Part shown: piece by piece, positions 10,625 through 22,800 of the stretch
Layout: every line of letters starts with the position of its first letter
Position numbering within the stretch: position 1 is the stretch's first letter
Source of the DNA: Leuctra nigra
Lineage: Eukaryota; Arthropoda; Insecta; Plecoptera; Leuctridae
Direction: 5' to 3'
NCBI GenBank assembly: GCA_934045905.1
Contig: OW203769.1
Span: 31,009,910-31,073,909, forward strand
Length of the DNA stretch: 64,000 nucleotides
Notes under the pieces: model-generated
Seen by the model: only the letters and a program-made list of their open reading frames with translations
Databases searched by the model: none
Told to the model about the DNA's origin: nothing
Position numbers and translations under genes: made by a program

Positions 10625-11640
10625 ATTTTGTATTGTATTGTATTGTATTGTATTGTTTTATTTGCAGCCATAAAATGTACAGACACACATGGGCATTGTC
10701 AAGAGAAAAATAAATATACATATAAAAACATCATCATTATCATAGATATTGTCATCAATTATAGATTATTAAAACCATTAAAAACACATACAAATATTAT
10801 AAACAATGGTAACTAATGTCTTAAACATGTTATATGTATTCATCAACAGAATAAAAACACTTCTCCATAAGGAATTTCTTAAGAGCAAGTTTAAAATGAG
10901 TCCTTGAGGAGGAAATGTTCTTAATGTCAACTGGCAGCCTATTGAAAAGTCGGCGGCCAGCTTGCATAACTCCCCGCGAAGTTGACTTGAGACGGCAGTA
11001 CTCGACGCGCAGGTCCGTGGCACCTCTTGTATTAAGCCCGTCTTCCATCATTGCGATGTTTTCGCCGCGACGTAGCTTTGCGGCACGATTTTTCAGTCAC
11101 CGTCTTCCATGGTTGCGATGATTTCGCCGTCGCGTTATGTATTTCCGACTCCCCCATTTGTCCAGAGGTGGTTCAGCGGTAACCGCGCATGCGCACAACG
11201 CTGCGATAGAAATTCGCTGCGTTATTATTGAAGTTGGCTCTACTTTCAGCGACGATCCGCAGCGATTCGCGTGACGTCATGCGATGCTGCGATTCGAGCG
11301 CTGATTGGCTGAGAAGCTACGGTGCGGCTGCGAATTCGCATTGCGATGAAAAAACGCAATGATGGAAGACGGGCTTTATGCGCGTGGAAAGTGCCGTCTT
11401 CGAAGAGGGTGATATTGTCTCTGACAAACAGACAGATCGCCTGGATGTAGAGACACGGTAGTGGCAGAAACTGCAAGCTTTTAAATTTATCCCTACAGGA
11501 GTCTCTATAGCCTAATGACAGCATGGAGCGCACAACTGCCTTTTGAGCTCTGAATGCTCTATTACTATCAGAGGTTGCTCCCCAGAACACAACTCCATGT
11601 ATTGTAGGACTGACTGGATATTTTGTAATTTATAATTCCC
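10625..11640 (-). mobile_element. 5'-truncated non-LTR retrotransposon 3' fragment
   Basis: On the minus strand the segment encodes the C-terminal tail of a LINE reverse transcriptase. One part (11379-11600) reads VFWGATSDSNRAFRAQKAVV and SLGYRDSCRDKFKSLQFLPL. The other (10819-11034) reads RRLFNRLPVDIKNI and LKKFLMEKCFYSVDEY, typical of the end of CR1/Jockey-like ORF2 proteins. The 3' end is a pentanucleotide tail (CAATA)n at about 10628-10655. It is interrupted by the MITE at 11035-11375 and 5'-truncated near 11640, so it is dead. Confidence 0.7.
11035..11375. mobile_element. PIF/Harbinger-like MITE nested in LINE fragment
   Basis: Inverted ends AGCCCGTCTTCCATCATTGC and its complement, flanked by a TTA duplication (11032-11034 and 11376-11378). 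Removing the element and one TTA restores the reverse-transcriptase tail frame (HAHNTRGATD), which confirms the insertion. A 3-bp TTA duplication is characteristic of PIF/Harbinger elements. No ORF. Confidence 0.8.
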
Positions 11641-12443
11641 CAAAATAACTATACAGCGATTCAAAATTGCACGAATGACCTTGATCCAACAATTTCTCGG
11701 GGGCTGCGACCCCGAACCCCCTGTTTTCCACTATGATTTTTCAAAATATTAGTAATGTCCGGCGCCCCCCCCCTCCCCCCCCCCCCCCCCCCCCCCCGCC
11801 CTCCCCGAAATTTCATCCTGGATACGCCCTTGGTAATAGTAAATTCACTAAACGGCGGGAAAAAGTGCGCAGTTACCAAATATTAAAAATAATTGCCATG
11901 CTTCGCAATTGTAATTGGCACATTTCAATACACTCAGGATGTACATATTTTACGTAAATAAACCGGCAAAGATTTCGATACATATTTTGGACATGCACAT
12001 TGACAAATAGCCCATAGCAACATCTTTTAATGATGATTATTTTAATGATCGTCGTTTCAGAATAATTGTTACAGGATGGAGATGAAATTTGCATCAACTC
12101 AGACTTCAGAGATTCTATTATATTTGTTGTGGTTGGATGAATAGTTTTCAAGGGGTTTAGAAAGATTAATAGAAATCTCGAATTTTAAAACATTTTAACT
12201 TTGTTTTAAAACAGTAATATCGACATTGATGTCATGTGGCAGGCATTGACAAAGAACTTGGTAACACATTTTTGGGACTTGGAAATGACATCACAACCCA
12301 GTAAGACTGTCCCCTGAAAATGTATCTTGAAATATAAATGTGATAATGATTGAACATATAAAATATTCGGGTGATTGTAGGCACTACATAATGGTGCTAT
12401 TCTTATTATTTGTGTTGATATTTTCAAATTTAAACAAAATAAA
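11641..12443. other. Intergenic with C-run
   Basis: A C-rich run at about 11766-11797 is followed by AT-rich DNA. Short ORFs here have no recognisable content. No gene found. Confidence 0.5.
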
Positions 12444-12989
12444 TTAAGGAGATTTCCCTATCCAAGTAACGCTCGGCCTTTTTAGCAAATTGAATAAGAA
12501 AAATTGTTTCACAAGTGGGTGTAACTTTTATTGGATGTTCAAATGATTAGTCAGATTGTATATTAGTAGCCCTTTTAAAAATTTGCATTTGCATTGTTAA
12601 TTAGGCGTCGGTTTTTCATCAAAACCGCGCAAAACTATGAAATTTCTGATACGATTGGAGAACAAACCCGATATACCAATTGATCTCAAATTTTTTGCAT
12701 GATTAGATAAAAGACAAACTTATGGTTATCACTTGGCAGATTTTTTGAATTTTATTTCATACGGATCCCATTGAGACAAGAAAATATACCGTTTTCCACC
12801 AAAAATCAACAAATTATTACTAATTAACAAAGCAAAAATTAAAAAAGAACTAAGTGATAACCCTAAGTTTGTCTTTGATCTAATCATGATTAAAATTTCA
12901 AATTATTTCCTCAACCCATTTTGTCTCCAAACGTATCCAAAACAGTGCCTGCAACACGCGGCAAATCGCTCGCGCTTGAACCACCTTAA
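12444..12989. mobile_element. MITE family B, copy 2
   Basis: TTAA at both ends (12444-12447 and 12986-12989). The interior matches copy 1 ('ttttagcaaattga', 'cacaagtgggtgtaact', 'gtgcctgcaacacgcggc'). The left terminus is diverged. It is longer than copy 1 (546 bp) and retains a segment with 'ccgatataccaattgatc' that is missing there. Confidence 0.7.
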
Positions 12990-13396
12990 AATGAAAATTA
13001 AGGTGAAAAACAACAACAGGTGAATCATATTTCTTGCTACTCTCACTTTCCAACTCCCTAATTCATAACAACCCGTGTTATTATAACAAGCCTTGTTATT
13101 AGCTCAGAACAGACACGAAGTTCATGATTGGTTCATTTCCCTTCAGATCAACAACCTGTTGCCAAGAAACCAGATTTTTTATTCGTTTTAAAAATCGTCC
13201 TTTTTTACAGGTATATTTTCCAAATCACACACACACACACACACGGCAGTTTAAAGACCCCTGGGTCCTTAAAGGTCGAATTTGCGAATACGTGTGGCGA
13301 AGCTAGAGGTGAGGGGGGGGGGGGGGGACCGGTTTGACCAATACCGAGATTGGCAACGATTCGGCAGGTTGTTTTTTTACGTGCGGAGGTTTTTGA
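12990..13396. other. Gene 2 upstream region
   Basis: Contains (CA)n at about 13231-13245 and a G-run at about 13314-13327. No coding sequence was recognised. The proximal part should hold the promoter of gene 2. Confidence 0.5.
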
Positions 13397-13436
13397 TATA
13401 ATCGGTGGGGACATCGAAACTTACGCATTTCTCAGT
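13397..13436 (+). promoter_or_regulatory. Putative core promoter of gene 2
   Basis: A TATAAT box at 13397-13402 is followed 37 bp later by TCAGT (13432-13436), which matches the arthropod initiator. The start codon is at 13481. The spacing is slightly longer than the usual 28-33 bp, so this is a tentative call. Confidence 0.4.
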
Positions 13437-13480
13437 CTGCTGAATCTGAAGAGGTTGCTGGAAGAGCAGCAGTGAGCACG

Positions 13481-14250
13481 ATGGGGATACAGGTAAGTGA
13501 CGTCGTAACAGTTGGCTCAGATGGTAACTCGCTGAGCTATCTTGCCTGGGGTTCGATCCCAGGCGCTTTGGACTTGCTGTGGAGGTCCTGGGTGAGAGGT
13601 TAGTGACTGAGGTTCTTTGTGTGATTCTCTCGGTCCAGAGGCGAATGATGTGAAGGTTCCTCACTAATAGGTAGAGACCGCCTCCTACTCACAGTCATCC
13701 TTACTTATTCTACATCGTCGTCTCCCTATCAATACAGCAGCTAAATGACTATATTTGCAGACACCAGTAAATATTTGCGTTTCGTCTTTTGCGGACAATA
13801 GTTCAACGAAGTGTTCAATGAGTTGCTAACGAACTTGACGGCGCAAAAGTGGTATTCAACTTTGCACTGTTCTGCAGCTAATGGCGACGGAAGATTGACG
13901 ATGATGATGATGAAGAGGAAAGGATGGAAGGTGGGAAGGAGGTGGACGTTACTTAGTAGGGAACCTTCCTAACATTTGAATCGCGACTGAGGGAAACGTA
14001 TATAAAATCCTCAGTCAGGAAGAAACTCCGCACCCAAGTTCAGAGATTTATACCTGAGCCAACTTGTTCGGTTCTTCTTTCTCGGCAGGTTTAATTAAAC
14101 ATTTAAAATTGCAACATGTAAATTATTAGCCAGCTCTGGTTCATAAAAAATTGCTCCTATAAATTGCCTTTAGGCAAAGTCTTGGACATTTAAAACAGAG
14201 TATAACATTCGGTGCAAATTATAAAAATAAATTATACAACATGACATTAA

Positions 14251-14332
<82 letters not shown>

Positions 14333-17214
14333 CAGCAGCCATTGCGTGCGTGCCAGCTGTTAGTTCTGCTGATCGCCGCCGGCAGCGCCACCGCCTCACT
14401 CGGCCACTACGGCTCGATCGGTCACAAGTTGCAAGAGAATGCGCAGGCGCGAGGTGTCGACACCAGCGCCGAGACTGCACAGCCGACTGAGCATGTAGAC
14501 AACGATCCGAACTTTTACACGAAACATAGAGAAGGCGATGAGGCGATCGAAGTCAAGGCGGCGGTGGACGGAGATAAGAGGTAAATACTTGATTAATCTT
14601 TTGAATGCAAAAATAAAATATATCTTCTCTAAAGTAATCTTTGTAATGCACCATTACATGCAATATTTTGAAAATAAGATTAAAAAAAGCACAATTTAAA
14701 CTTAAATTAGTAACAAAAACTCTTTAAGTTCTCGACAGATATCGCTGTTTGTTTAATTGGAAATAAAATATTACGTGGGTAACATGACATTGCAAAATTT
14801 CAGCTTGATCGGAACATTTTATCATTGGAGAAATAAATCAGAGGATATAGTTTTTTAGTTTCAGCCAATTAGAGGATCTTGGTTACAGAGTGAACAAAAT
14901 TAGCACAGTGATCGTTTCATCAATTCAAAATGTTAGAATGATGAGAGGAAGGGGGTGAATTGGCCCACAAACAAATGCGCCGAAAACGTGAAATGGTATC
15001 GCTAGCATTCCAATCAAATTAAATTTAAATGGTTTACACCACGGAGCAGCTTTATGCCGATTTGCCGGAATATATAGAATTTCCTAAAGGGGGGTCGTGT
15101 TTGCCGACTTTGACGTAGCAAACACATATTTGCTTTTGCTAATCAAAACAAACCGCAAATATAAACTGTATTTATCATTATGAACCATTTGATGACAAAG
15201 TTAAATAGCCACATCGACGTGAATTGAATTTTTTTTCATTTTGTGTTCTTGGTTGCACACTAATACCATTTTTAAAAAAATGAGCAGCAAAGCTTCCATT
15301 GGAGAAAACAATCTCCGGTGCGACAACGATTAGGTATAATTTATCTAATCGTTATTCGTATATTCGTAGTGTGTGTTTTCTTTTTAGTCAACCTTTCCCA
15401 AAAAAGACTTCAAACTATTTGCAAAAATAAGCAGTACTAATAATGTCATAGAGTTGCTTCTACCATGAGATCGTCTAAGTGCCAAATCAGCTATCTCCCA
15501 TGGTACAACGATATTACTAGACAAAGTGATCGTTACATCATGGTTATCTTTTAAAAGAAATTGAGTTATTTCCTCATCTCGTAAATGTATCACAACACCT
15601 CCATTAGAAATGATTGTATCTCGGCAGCTTATGTTTGATGCGTGTGTTTGCTTCAGCCTCAAGCCGTACGGCGCGCTGCGGTCCAGCCAGCCCACGCACT
15701 CTGTCGGGAATCCCGCGACTCAGTACTTCTGGGCGCCGCAGACGCTGTCCAAGAGGCCCGTCGACGTCATGGACTACTTGCGTCTGATGCTGCAAGACGA
15801 GAAGCTGTCCGGGGAGTCCGGCAAGCAGTGGGGGCCCGGACCGGGGTATTACCCGGAGCAGGGTCCTTATCCGCCGCAGGGCCCGTATCCACCGCAGGGG
15901 CAATATCCGCCGCAGGGACACTATCCGCAAGGCCCTTATCCGCCTCAGGGCCCTTATCCGCCGCAGGGACACTATCCGCAAGGCCCTTATCCTCCTTATC
16001 CACCGCACGGGGGTCAATACCCTTATCCCCCTCAAGGGCCCCCGTACCCGTACCCCGAGTATCCTCCGCCTCCACTGGGGTCCCCGGAGACGAAGCCCGA
16101 GAAGCCCGGCTCGCAGAATGAGCCCGTTGACGAGGAGACCGACGACAAAGACAAGCCAATCAAAGAGGAGCACGTGAATCCCGACCCTCCGCTGTTCAAG
16201 CCGGAGGTGAGCCACCCCGTGGCGCGGCCTCCGTCCAACTACCCCTACCCGGGTCAATATCCACCCCCGCATCAGCAACAGAACCCCTACCCGTATCCGC
16301 CCAACAACAATCCGAACTATCCTCCGAACAACCGTCCCCCATATCCTCCTAACAATCAGTATCCACCAAATAACCAATATCCCACTAACAATTATCCACC
16401 ACCTAACCAAAATCCCAATAACAATTATCCACCACCTAACTATCCCAATAACAATTATCCGCCATCCAACAATCCCAATAACAATTATCCACCACCCAAT
16501 AACAATTATCCACCAACTAACTATCCCAATAACAATTATCCACCACCTAACCAATATCCCAATAACAATTATCCACCACCCAATAACAATTATCCTCCAC
16601 CTAACCAATATCCTAATAATAATTATCCCCAAAACCCGCAATACCCTCCACAAGGTTCCTACCCCCCAAATCACAACAATCCAAGCAACAACAATGAGGC
16701 ACCCGTACAGTTCCCGTCTCAAAACAGCCCTTACCCCGGGCAAAAACCAAACAGACCCCAGAACAGCCCTTACCCTGGCCAAAACCCAAATAGACCTCCT
16801 TACCCTAACAGACCCCAACACAACCCTTACCCGCCACAGTACCCGCCACAAGGGTACCCCCAGTACCCGCCCAACAACAACTACCCGACTAAGCCGAGCA
16901 AGCCCACCAAGCCCCAACGGTATCCGCACCGCGTGAGCGACAAGGAGGTGACGCCGTGTCCGGCCGCCGCGGCGCTGGCGGAGGCGGAGGACTTCGGCGA
17001 CAAGAGTGACGTGGAGGAGAGCAAGACGAGCTCCTACTTCCCCGGCATGATCATCGTGTCGTCCCCCAACGGCGAGACGGTCTTCGCGCAGGAGAACAAG
17101 AAGATGGAGAAGGAGGAGAAGGAGGAGGGGAGGATGTGGAGTGGGAACCCGGGTTATGTGGCACCGGGATACCACCAGGGGATAAGCGGGTACTACGGCT
17201 ATGGCTATAACTGA
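13481..17214 (+). CDS. Gene 2: Pro/Tyr-rich secreted structural protein
   Basis: Exons: 13481-13492 (ATG GGG ATA CAG|gtaag), 14336-14580, 15657-17214 (TGA); phases 0 and 2 close exactly, giving about 604 residues. Exon 2 gives the signal core CQLLVLLIAAGSATA, then SLGHYGSIGHKLQ. Exon 3 begins LKPYGALRSSQPTHSVGNP and holds a moderately conserved block (FWAPQTLSKRPVDVMDYLRL). It continues with GPYPPQG-type repeats, an acidic segment (EPVDEETDDKDKPIKEEH), a long NNNYPPPNQYP repeat domain, a compact C-terminal region (VTPCPAAAALAEAEDFGDKS, SSYFPGMIIVSSPNGETVF) and the tail GYYGYGYN. Composition suggests an extracellular matrix, cuticle or eggshell protein; no chitin-binding R&R domain was seen. 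Exon 2 is preceded directly by a (TC)n tract. The long minus-strand ORF over exon 3 is a shadow. Confidence 0.82.
13507..13700 (+). mobile_element. tRNA-derived SINE, copy 1
   Basis: Carries an A-box-like TTGGCTCAGATGG and a B box GGTTCGATCCC with spacing typical of tRNA-derived SINEs, followed by a non-tRNA body. It lies in intron 1 of gene 2. It is not a tRNA gene because the arms do not fold into a full cloverleaf. Confidence 0.55.
13975..14085 (-). mobile_element. SINE fragment related to the copy at 27226
   Basis: On the minus strand it reads CAAGTTGGCTCAGG and, further on, 'gactgaggattttatatac' and 'tttccctcagtcg'. The 27226 copy has the same order of A box, then a GACTGAG...CTCAGTC inverted motif. 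The B box is degenerate here. Confidence 0.45.
14256..14331 (+). repeat. (TC)n microsatellite forming a splice polypyrimidine tract
   Basis: About 38 TC dinucleotides run straight into 'cacag' and the gene 2 exon 2 boundary at 14336. The microsatellite therefore serves as the polypyrimidine tract of this 3' splice site. Opposite-strand ORFs with Arg-Glu repeats are artefacts of it. Confidence 0.9.
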
Positions 17215-17324
17215 GGACTCTGCACTGGGTTGCTAGGCAACGCAACCCTCCCTTGTCGATCTCACTGTAGGGCAGACAGATTTCCGGTTGTTTAGTTATT
17301 ATTTTAGATATAGTTGTATCAGTG

Positions 17325-17330
17325 AATAAA
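17325..17330 (+). terminator. Polyadenylation signal of gene 2
   Basis: AATAAA 110 bp after the stop codon, with further A-rich AATAAAA-like copies at 17339-17346. It fits the 3' end of the gene 2 transcript. Confidence 0.6.
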
Positions 17331-17346
17331 ATAGAACAAAATAAAA

Positions 17347-18780
17347 TCGGAAAATAGATCAGCAAATAATTGGAAGCATCTGTCCTTCAGTGAGATTCTG
17401 GTCGGCTGTGACGTCAGATGCAGCTTCCCTATACTCAAACCTTAGAGGTTCACAAAAAAAACATCATTAAGTGCCATTCATTTGCATTCCCGATAGGGAA
17501 AGTTATGCCTGATAACAATTTGCAAATAACAAAATTATTATAATATGTATTGAGAATAAAATTCCTCAAACAAATTATCTGACATTTTGAGAAAGCTGTA
17601 AGGAATATTAACGGTTTTCTAAAAGATTTTGTAGATTAGCAGAAATAGTAATTGGACAACGTTACAAAAGGAGCAATTGATTATCTACATAATTTTAAAG
17701 CTATCAACATGCATTCGTCTTCAAAACGGTCCCAATTTATCAAAAATGGCATTATACTTCGGTGATTCTTCATTTCAACTGTTTAAAATTGAAGTTTTTC
17801 TTTGAAATGTGAAATCGTATTATGTACTCTGTGTTTGAAGGATTGTTGTAATTGATAAAGACTTTTTGACTAGAGTTTGTTTATCATCTTGTAAATGCCG
17901 TCGTAACAGTTGTCAATCGACTCTGGATTTTACACGACCTGTAAAATGCTCAATTATTTTAGAATTTTGTCGAAATAATTTTTAACACCGATTTGTATTT
18001 TTTCGGTGACTTTAGTGACAAAATTATTTTTCTGATTACTCATCTGTTTCTGTCAATTTATATGATTCTCTTCTCAACCTTGGGCTATAATTTCTGTATT
18101 TCCGTGCTTTTATTACAAATATTTAAAATCATACATTCGTAATTTTATTTTATTGTACCCACTTCCTAAATACTTCCTAAATCCTTACACATTGAAAAAT
18201 ATGATTTGGTCTTTGATATATAGTTATAAACTTATTTTAAGATTCGAGAGAAGAGCGCACAAAATTGCATGTTACTCTGTAATGCTTTTTATACTTTTTA
18301 TTTAATGGCATTTGCAATTCATTTGACAATGGGCTTTTTATATTACTTTTATTAATATTTGTCTACCTCCATAATGATTACCTATCTTCAATATTTTAGT
18401 TGTCACATTTTTCTGTGCTATAAGCGTATTCACATTATTTAAATACTCTTTCATGTATTACATTGTGCTTTTGAAATAAGATTTCTAAAAAATAATTATC
18501 AAAAAGTTAAAAATATTGGAAGAGGACAATCCGTTTAAGAAGCAAACAATGCTCGAATTTCGGGGAAACCCCATGTTATGAAGAAAATAACAAGACCTTT
18601 TCAAACATTATTTAAATTCTAGAAGAATGTTGCCAAATGTCTGGTTCTTAACAAAACAGCATTCAAAGCAATGCTTTCTTACTCTTAGAAAAGAAAAGTG
18701 ACAGTATTGCTAAGCACTTGCTGCATAAAATGGTCATCTATATTATTCATGAATTTGAATTATAATAATACTTTCCAATG
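17347..18780. other. Intergenic AT-rich stretch
   Basis: No gene was recognised in about 1.4 kb between gene 2 and the exon-like segment that follows. It is AT-rich with no long ORFs and no obvious inverted ends. Confidence 0.55.
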
Positions 18781-18789
18781 TTTTATATT

Positions 18790-18871
18790 TCGGTCATATT
18801 ATAATGCTCGGCAGGCAGCCAGAATGATAATTGAAGAGGATGGGCCACCGAGGTACCTCAATGAATTAGAA
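18790..18871 (+). other. Exon-like fragment of unknown identity
   Basis: An open stretch reads ARQAARMIIEEDGPPRYLNE and ends LE at a good donor (GAA|GTAAGTC, 18871/18872). A candidate acceptor CTCGGCAG precedes it. Amino-acid composition looks coding, unlike the surrounding AT-rich DNA. No partner exon was found, so it could be an exon of another transcript or a decayed transposase piece. Confidence 0.3.
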
Positions 18872-18959
18872 GTAAGTCTTTCTGTTCATAGGGTTATTAT
18901 GTTACGAAGTTAATGATTCTGGAAGATAAACTGAACGGAGCTTCAATTATTTGTGTTTA

Positions 18960-19560
18960 TTTATTTATTTGGTAAATAAACCACTGAACACACACTTTTC
19001 TGTAACACAATTAGTTCATAGTTATGAAATTGTCAAGAAAAATGACATGTGACACACGTGATAAACGAAGATTTATGTTGAAGCTTGTATAGCAATATTT
19101 TCTAAAAGCCGAGAGTATATTCTGAAAGCTCATAAAAATCAATTCAAGCTGACACATTAAAATTATTTTTATTGAAAACATTGACTAATAGAGTTCTTTC
19201 CCTGAACCATTAATTTTTTTATTCACATTGTGTATACTTTTCTAATAATGTACCTAATGTATGTATTGTACGTAATCTAGTAAAAGTAGAGAAAATGAGC
19301 ATTTACCTAGACGCAAGGACACAATCTAAATCTACTTTCCCTCAAGGGAGAGGCAAATTCTGGAAAGGTTCCCCACTTATAGGCCACGATCGCCTTCCTT
19401 CCACCGTTCATCCTCACCCATTCTTCGTCAACATTTCCCAATCATTTATCCTGTCTTCATAAGCAGAAGTGCGACTTCTAAAATTCGTAAATTAAAATTA
19501 AGAAAATAAGAATCAAGTTACTTTATCTATACCAAAATCTTAAACACGAATCGTTTTGCA
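18960..19560. other. Upstream region of gene 3
   Basis: No coding sequence or repeat with clear ends was recognised. GC content rises towards the gene 3 promoter. Confidence 0.45.
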
Positions 19561-19751
19561 TCACCGTGACAGAACGAAAGAAAGATAAATCACTTGAAGC
19601 TAGGATTTTCGTGACAAAACACCCAAATACGCTTCCTTTGTTTTCGTCGTCGATTTCTTTTCTGGCGTTGCCAAGAGATCACGGTCCCCCGGAAGCGTGT
19701 CGGTGTAGATGGTACGCGCGCAGACTTTGGAGTTATGCAACGCCGCCGGGT

Positions 19752-19758
19752 TATAAAG
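19752..19758 (+). promoter_or_regulatory. TATA box of gene 3
   Basis: TATAAAG in a GC-richer context, 73 bp upstream of the inferred start codon at 19825. A transcription start about 30 bp downstream would fall near 19782 and give a 5' UTR of about 43 nt. Confidence 0.6.
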
Positions 19759-19824
19759 ACATGTGGACGACCTGTGGTGGTCACTTCCACTAACAGCTGT
19801 TGACGCTAGAGGTCACTGCAAGCC

Positions 19825-22800
19825 ATGGCGACAAGGACTCGCAGTCACGCCTCGCAGGTGAGTCAATACAACACAGGGGACACTTTTCTCACTCATCTTT
19901 ACAGCAAATATACTGAGTTTTTTTTAAATTTGGTAGATTGTTGTATGATTGAAATGATAGTGATGTCACTACAAGAACTTTAATTGTATACATTATTTTG
20001 TAATACATAATCATAATTAATTGAAGACAGTAAAAATGGCCCTTATAGACATTGTGTCTTTTAGTTTATACTAATGGTTAACACAAAATAATCACTATCT
20101 CTTGACGTTTAGGGCCGGTCTTTCAATGCCTTGCTAACTTTTATACAGTCAATTAGGACTATATTGCCATGGCAACAACCAATGACATTCCTAGAATGAC
20201 TACTAACTAACTGTTTGTAGTTACTTTAGTTACTTAGACCTTTATGCTTAGACTGTACCATCAGTAGGTAGTGTATAGTAGTAGGTACCTACAGTATATG
20301 TTGTTTAATTGATGATATTTATCTATGGTATACTCATAGGGACATTGTTTAGTTATCGTACCTATTTAGATGTAGCTAGCATTTAAGCAACTTAATAACA
20401 TGTATGTTGAATTATTTTAGCATGTAAACGGTTAGGTGGAAGAGAAGCATTTGTGCTTAATCTCGCCGTAAACTTAATAAAGCCCTTATTATTTATTTAT
20501 TTATTTATTATTTAACTGTTAATAGCTAATTGAGACTTTAGCAGAGTATTGAAAGACCGAGCCTTAAGAAACAATTGTTCCTAAACATGGTAAAATACAG
20601 AAAAATTACTGAAGTTATAAAAACATAAGAAATTCACACTATATCAAATAGAGGGAAAAGGAAAAAGGGTAGAACGCACAATATTTTTTTGACTTCTATT
20701 ACGATGGTTCCTACTTTTAACCAATAATGAAAAATAACTAATACTTGTTGCCAACATTGTTCCACTGTAGCGATGCATTCAACTCGGGACTCTTGACACT
20801 TTCTCTGCGATTGTTTTGGCAATGCCCAGGTCAAAGCTTCCAATACATTGATCTGAAATGCTTCACACCGGCTTGTCAAACGAGCCTGTCACGTGTCTAG
20901 ATATTAGACAAGATCCTGTGCGATTGGTTGACAATGAAACTGGAATCATTCTACCGATCAACTTCTTAATCTTGCGTGGTCATTGTGACCAATATTGTAG
21001 ACGTTCTTGACAATTTTCAGACAATCTGTCAAGAACTTCAAAATTAATTGCCATAGAAAAAATATTTTGTTTTGAATTATTCGTCAAATATAAGTATTCA
21101 AAGACTTTCAAAGAAAACATAATTTTTCTTCATATTTTGTGACATCTTTAAAAATCAATTACAACATTTGGTAGTACTTATTATTATTATTCCGTATCGT
21201 TTTGAATGGTTATTGCGAGATTAAAGAGAAACGTATAGTTCTTATCATACTAGTAACTAGTACTTATTGTAAGTATAGTTTAGTAAAAATAATAATGACG
21301 ACGTCAATAAATATACCATGTCTGTCGACGAGCAAATAAAGAAATACTGTACAATGTGCATAATATAAACAAGCTTTTAGTTTTATTTCAATGGCATCAT
21401 ATCGAACATTGATTTTAGAAATACTTTTCCTCAACAGATGAATTTTTTAAATCAAGATTTTAGCCGATAGATTATATTCTTCCCCAATTAACACTTTAAA
21501 CCTAAATTCTTCAATTATGATGTTTCTCCTCATTATATTTTTTTAAATGTCACTTCAAATCTTGATACACATGGCATCCTAACGTGGCAGTAGATTGAAA
21601 TTGTTTTACTTCGATATCATTTAAAGTATTCTTCCCATATTGCTTTTGTGTAAATTTGTTATTCTAGGAAAGACAGTTCTAAGTGCTGTAGGAGCTACTT
21701 GGCATCTGAGAATAATAAAACCAATTGTTTTGCCGATGGATTCCACTGCCACGTTAGGGTTGGACAAACTGTAGAGTCGTGGTTGAAAACAGAACCGGCA
21801 TCAATTCAGCCCAACTTCAGTGTTTCTTCTCGAACAAGAAATCGAGCGCCATTATTCATTAAACATGCACAACGTATCCAGAAAAACAAGCAGCAAAAAA
21901 CAAAAAAAAACTGGTTGTTCGTAACAAAAAACTAATCTACTTTTAAGTAATAAATAAATTGTCGAGAACCGCGTTGTTCGAATATTCTAATTGGAAAGAT
22001 CGATTTACTGACAGTGTTGATTGCAGTTCGAAGTGTCATTGATCCTATCACTGCCAAGTCTGCAGTGCGCATCTGAGTTAATAAGAGAAGGTTGTACTTA
22101 GCTTCGTAGTTTGCCTGAGAAATCCCTCATTCTTGTCACCATCTTGATGGCACCAAATAACTGTGATTGTGCTCTATTTTGGCAATATTTGATAACCATT
22201 AGTTACTTGGGAGATTCCGGAGAAATATACGAAGAAGAATCACTCACATTACAAAAATACATCGATTCCCATCTTTCTTACGTTAATTAATCTGACCCGT
22301 CAGCGTGCCAACATAATGTCCGTCCTTGGGAGAAAACTTACTTGTGGATTGTATTTGCCATGAGAGTACAAGAACCAATCAAGACATCAAGTGGAACTTT
22401 TAGCTATGACGTCATTTCAACTGCCCATTAGTTGCTCTCAAAAATCTAAGTATTTATGGTTTTATTGCTTTACGGTAATACATTTAATTAAATTGGAATG
22501 CATGTGTTCATGCCAAGATTACATATTTGAGTTTTAACGTCAAGACCAGTGGCGTAACTCAATGTAACTATAGGATTTCAGAACCCCCCCCCCCCTCCCC
22601 TCTACCCGCAAGAGCCTAACCCCCCCACACACCCTCCAAAATGACAATTATTAGAGTTTCATTTATTATTGTAAAATATTAATTACATATGTAAGGGATG
22701 ACAAATATTTAAATAGGGAATATGCATATTTTTTTAAAAATAACAAAATATTTTACGCCATATTGACATTAAAAGTGTAAATTTTCATTCATAAATATGA

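Noticed and set aside
13507..13565. Functional tRNA gene
   Set aside because: A and B boxes are present but no complete cloverleaf or anticodon arm; it fits a tRNA-derived SINE. The same holds for 27226-27290.
15604..17175. 523-residue minus-strand ORF rich in Arg/Ile/Val
   Set aside because: Antisense shadow of the Pro/Tyr-rich exon of gene 2, caused by its biased codons.
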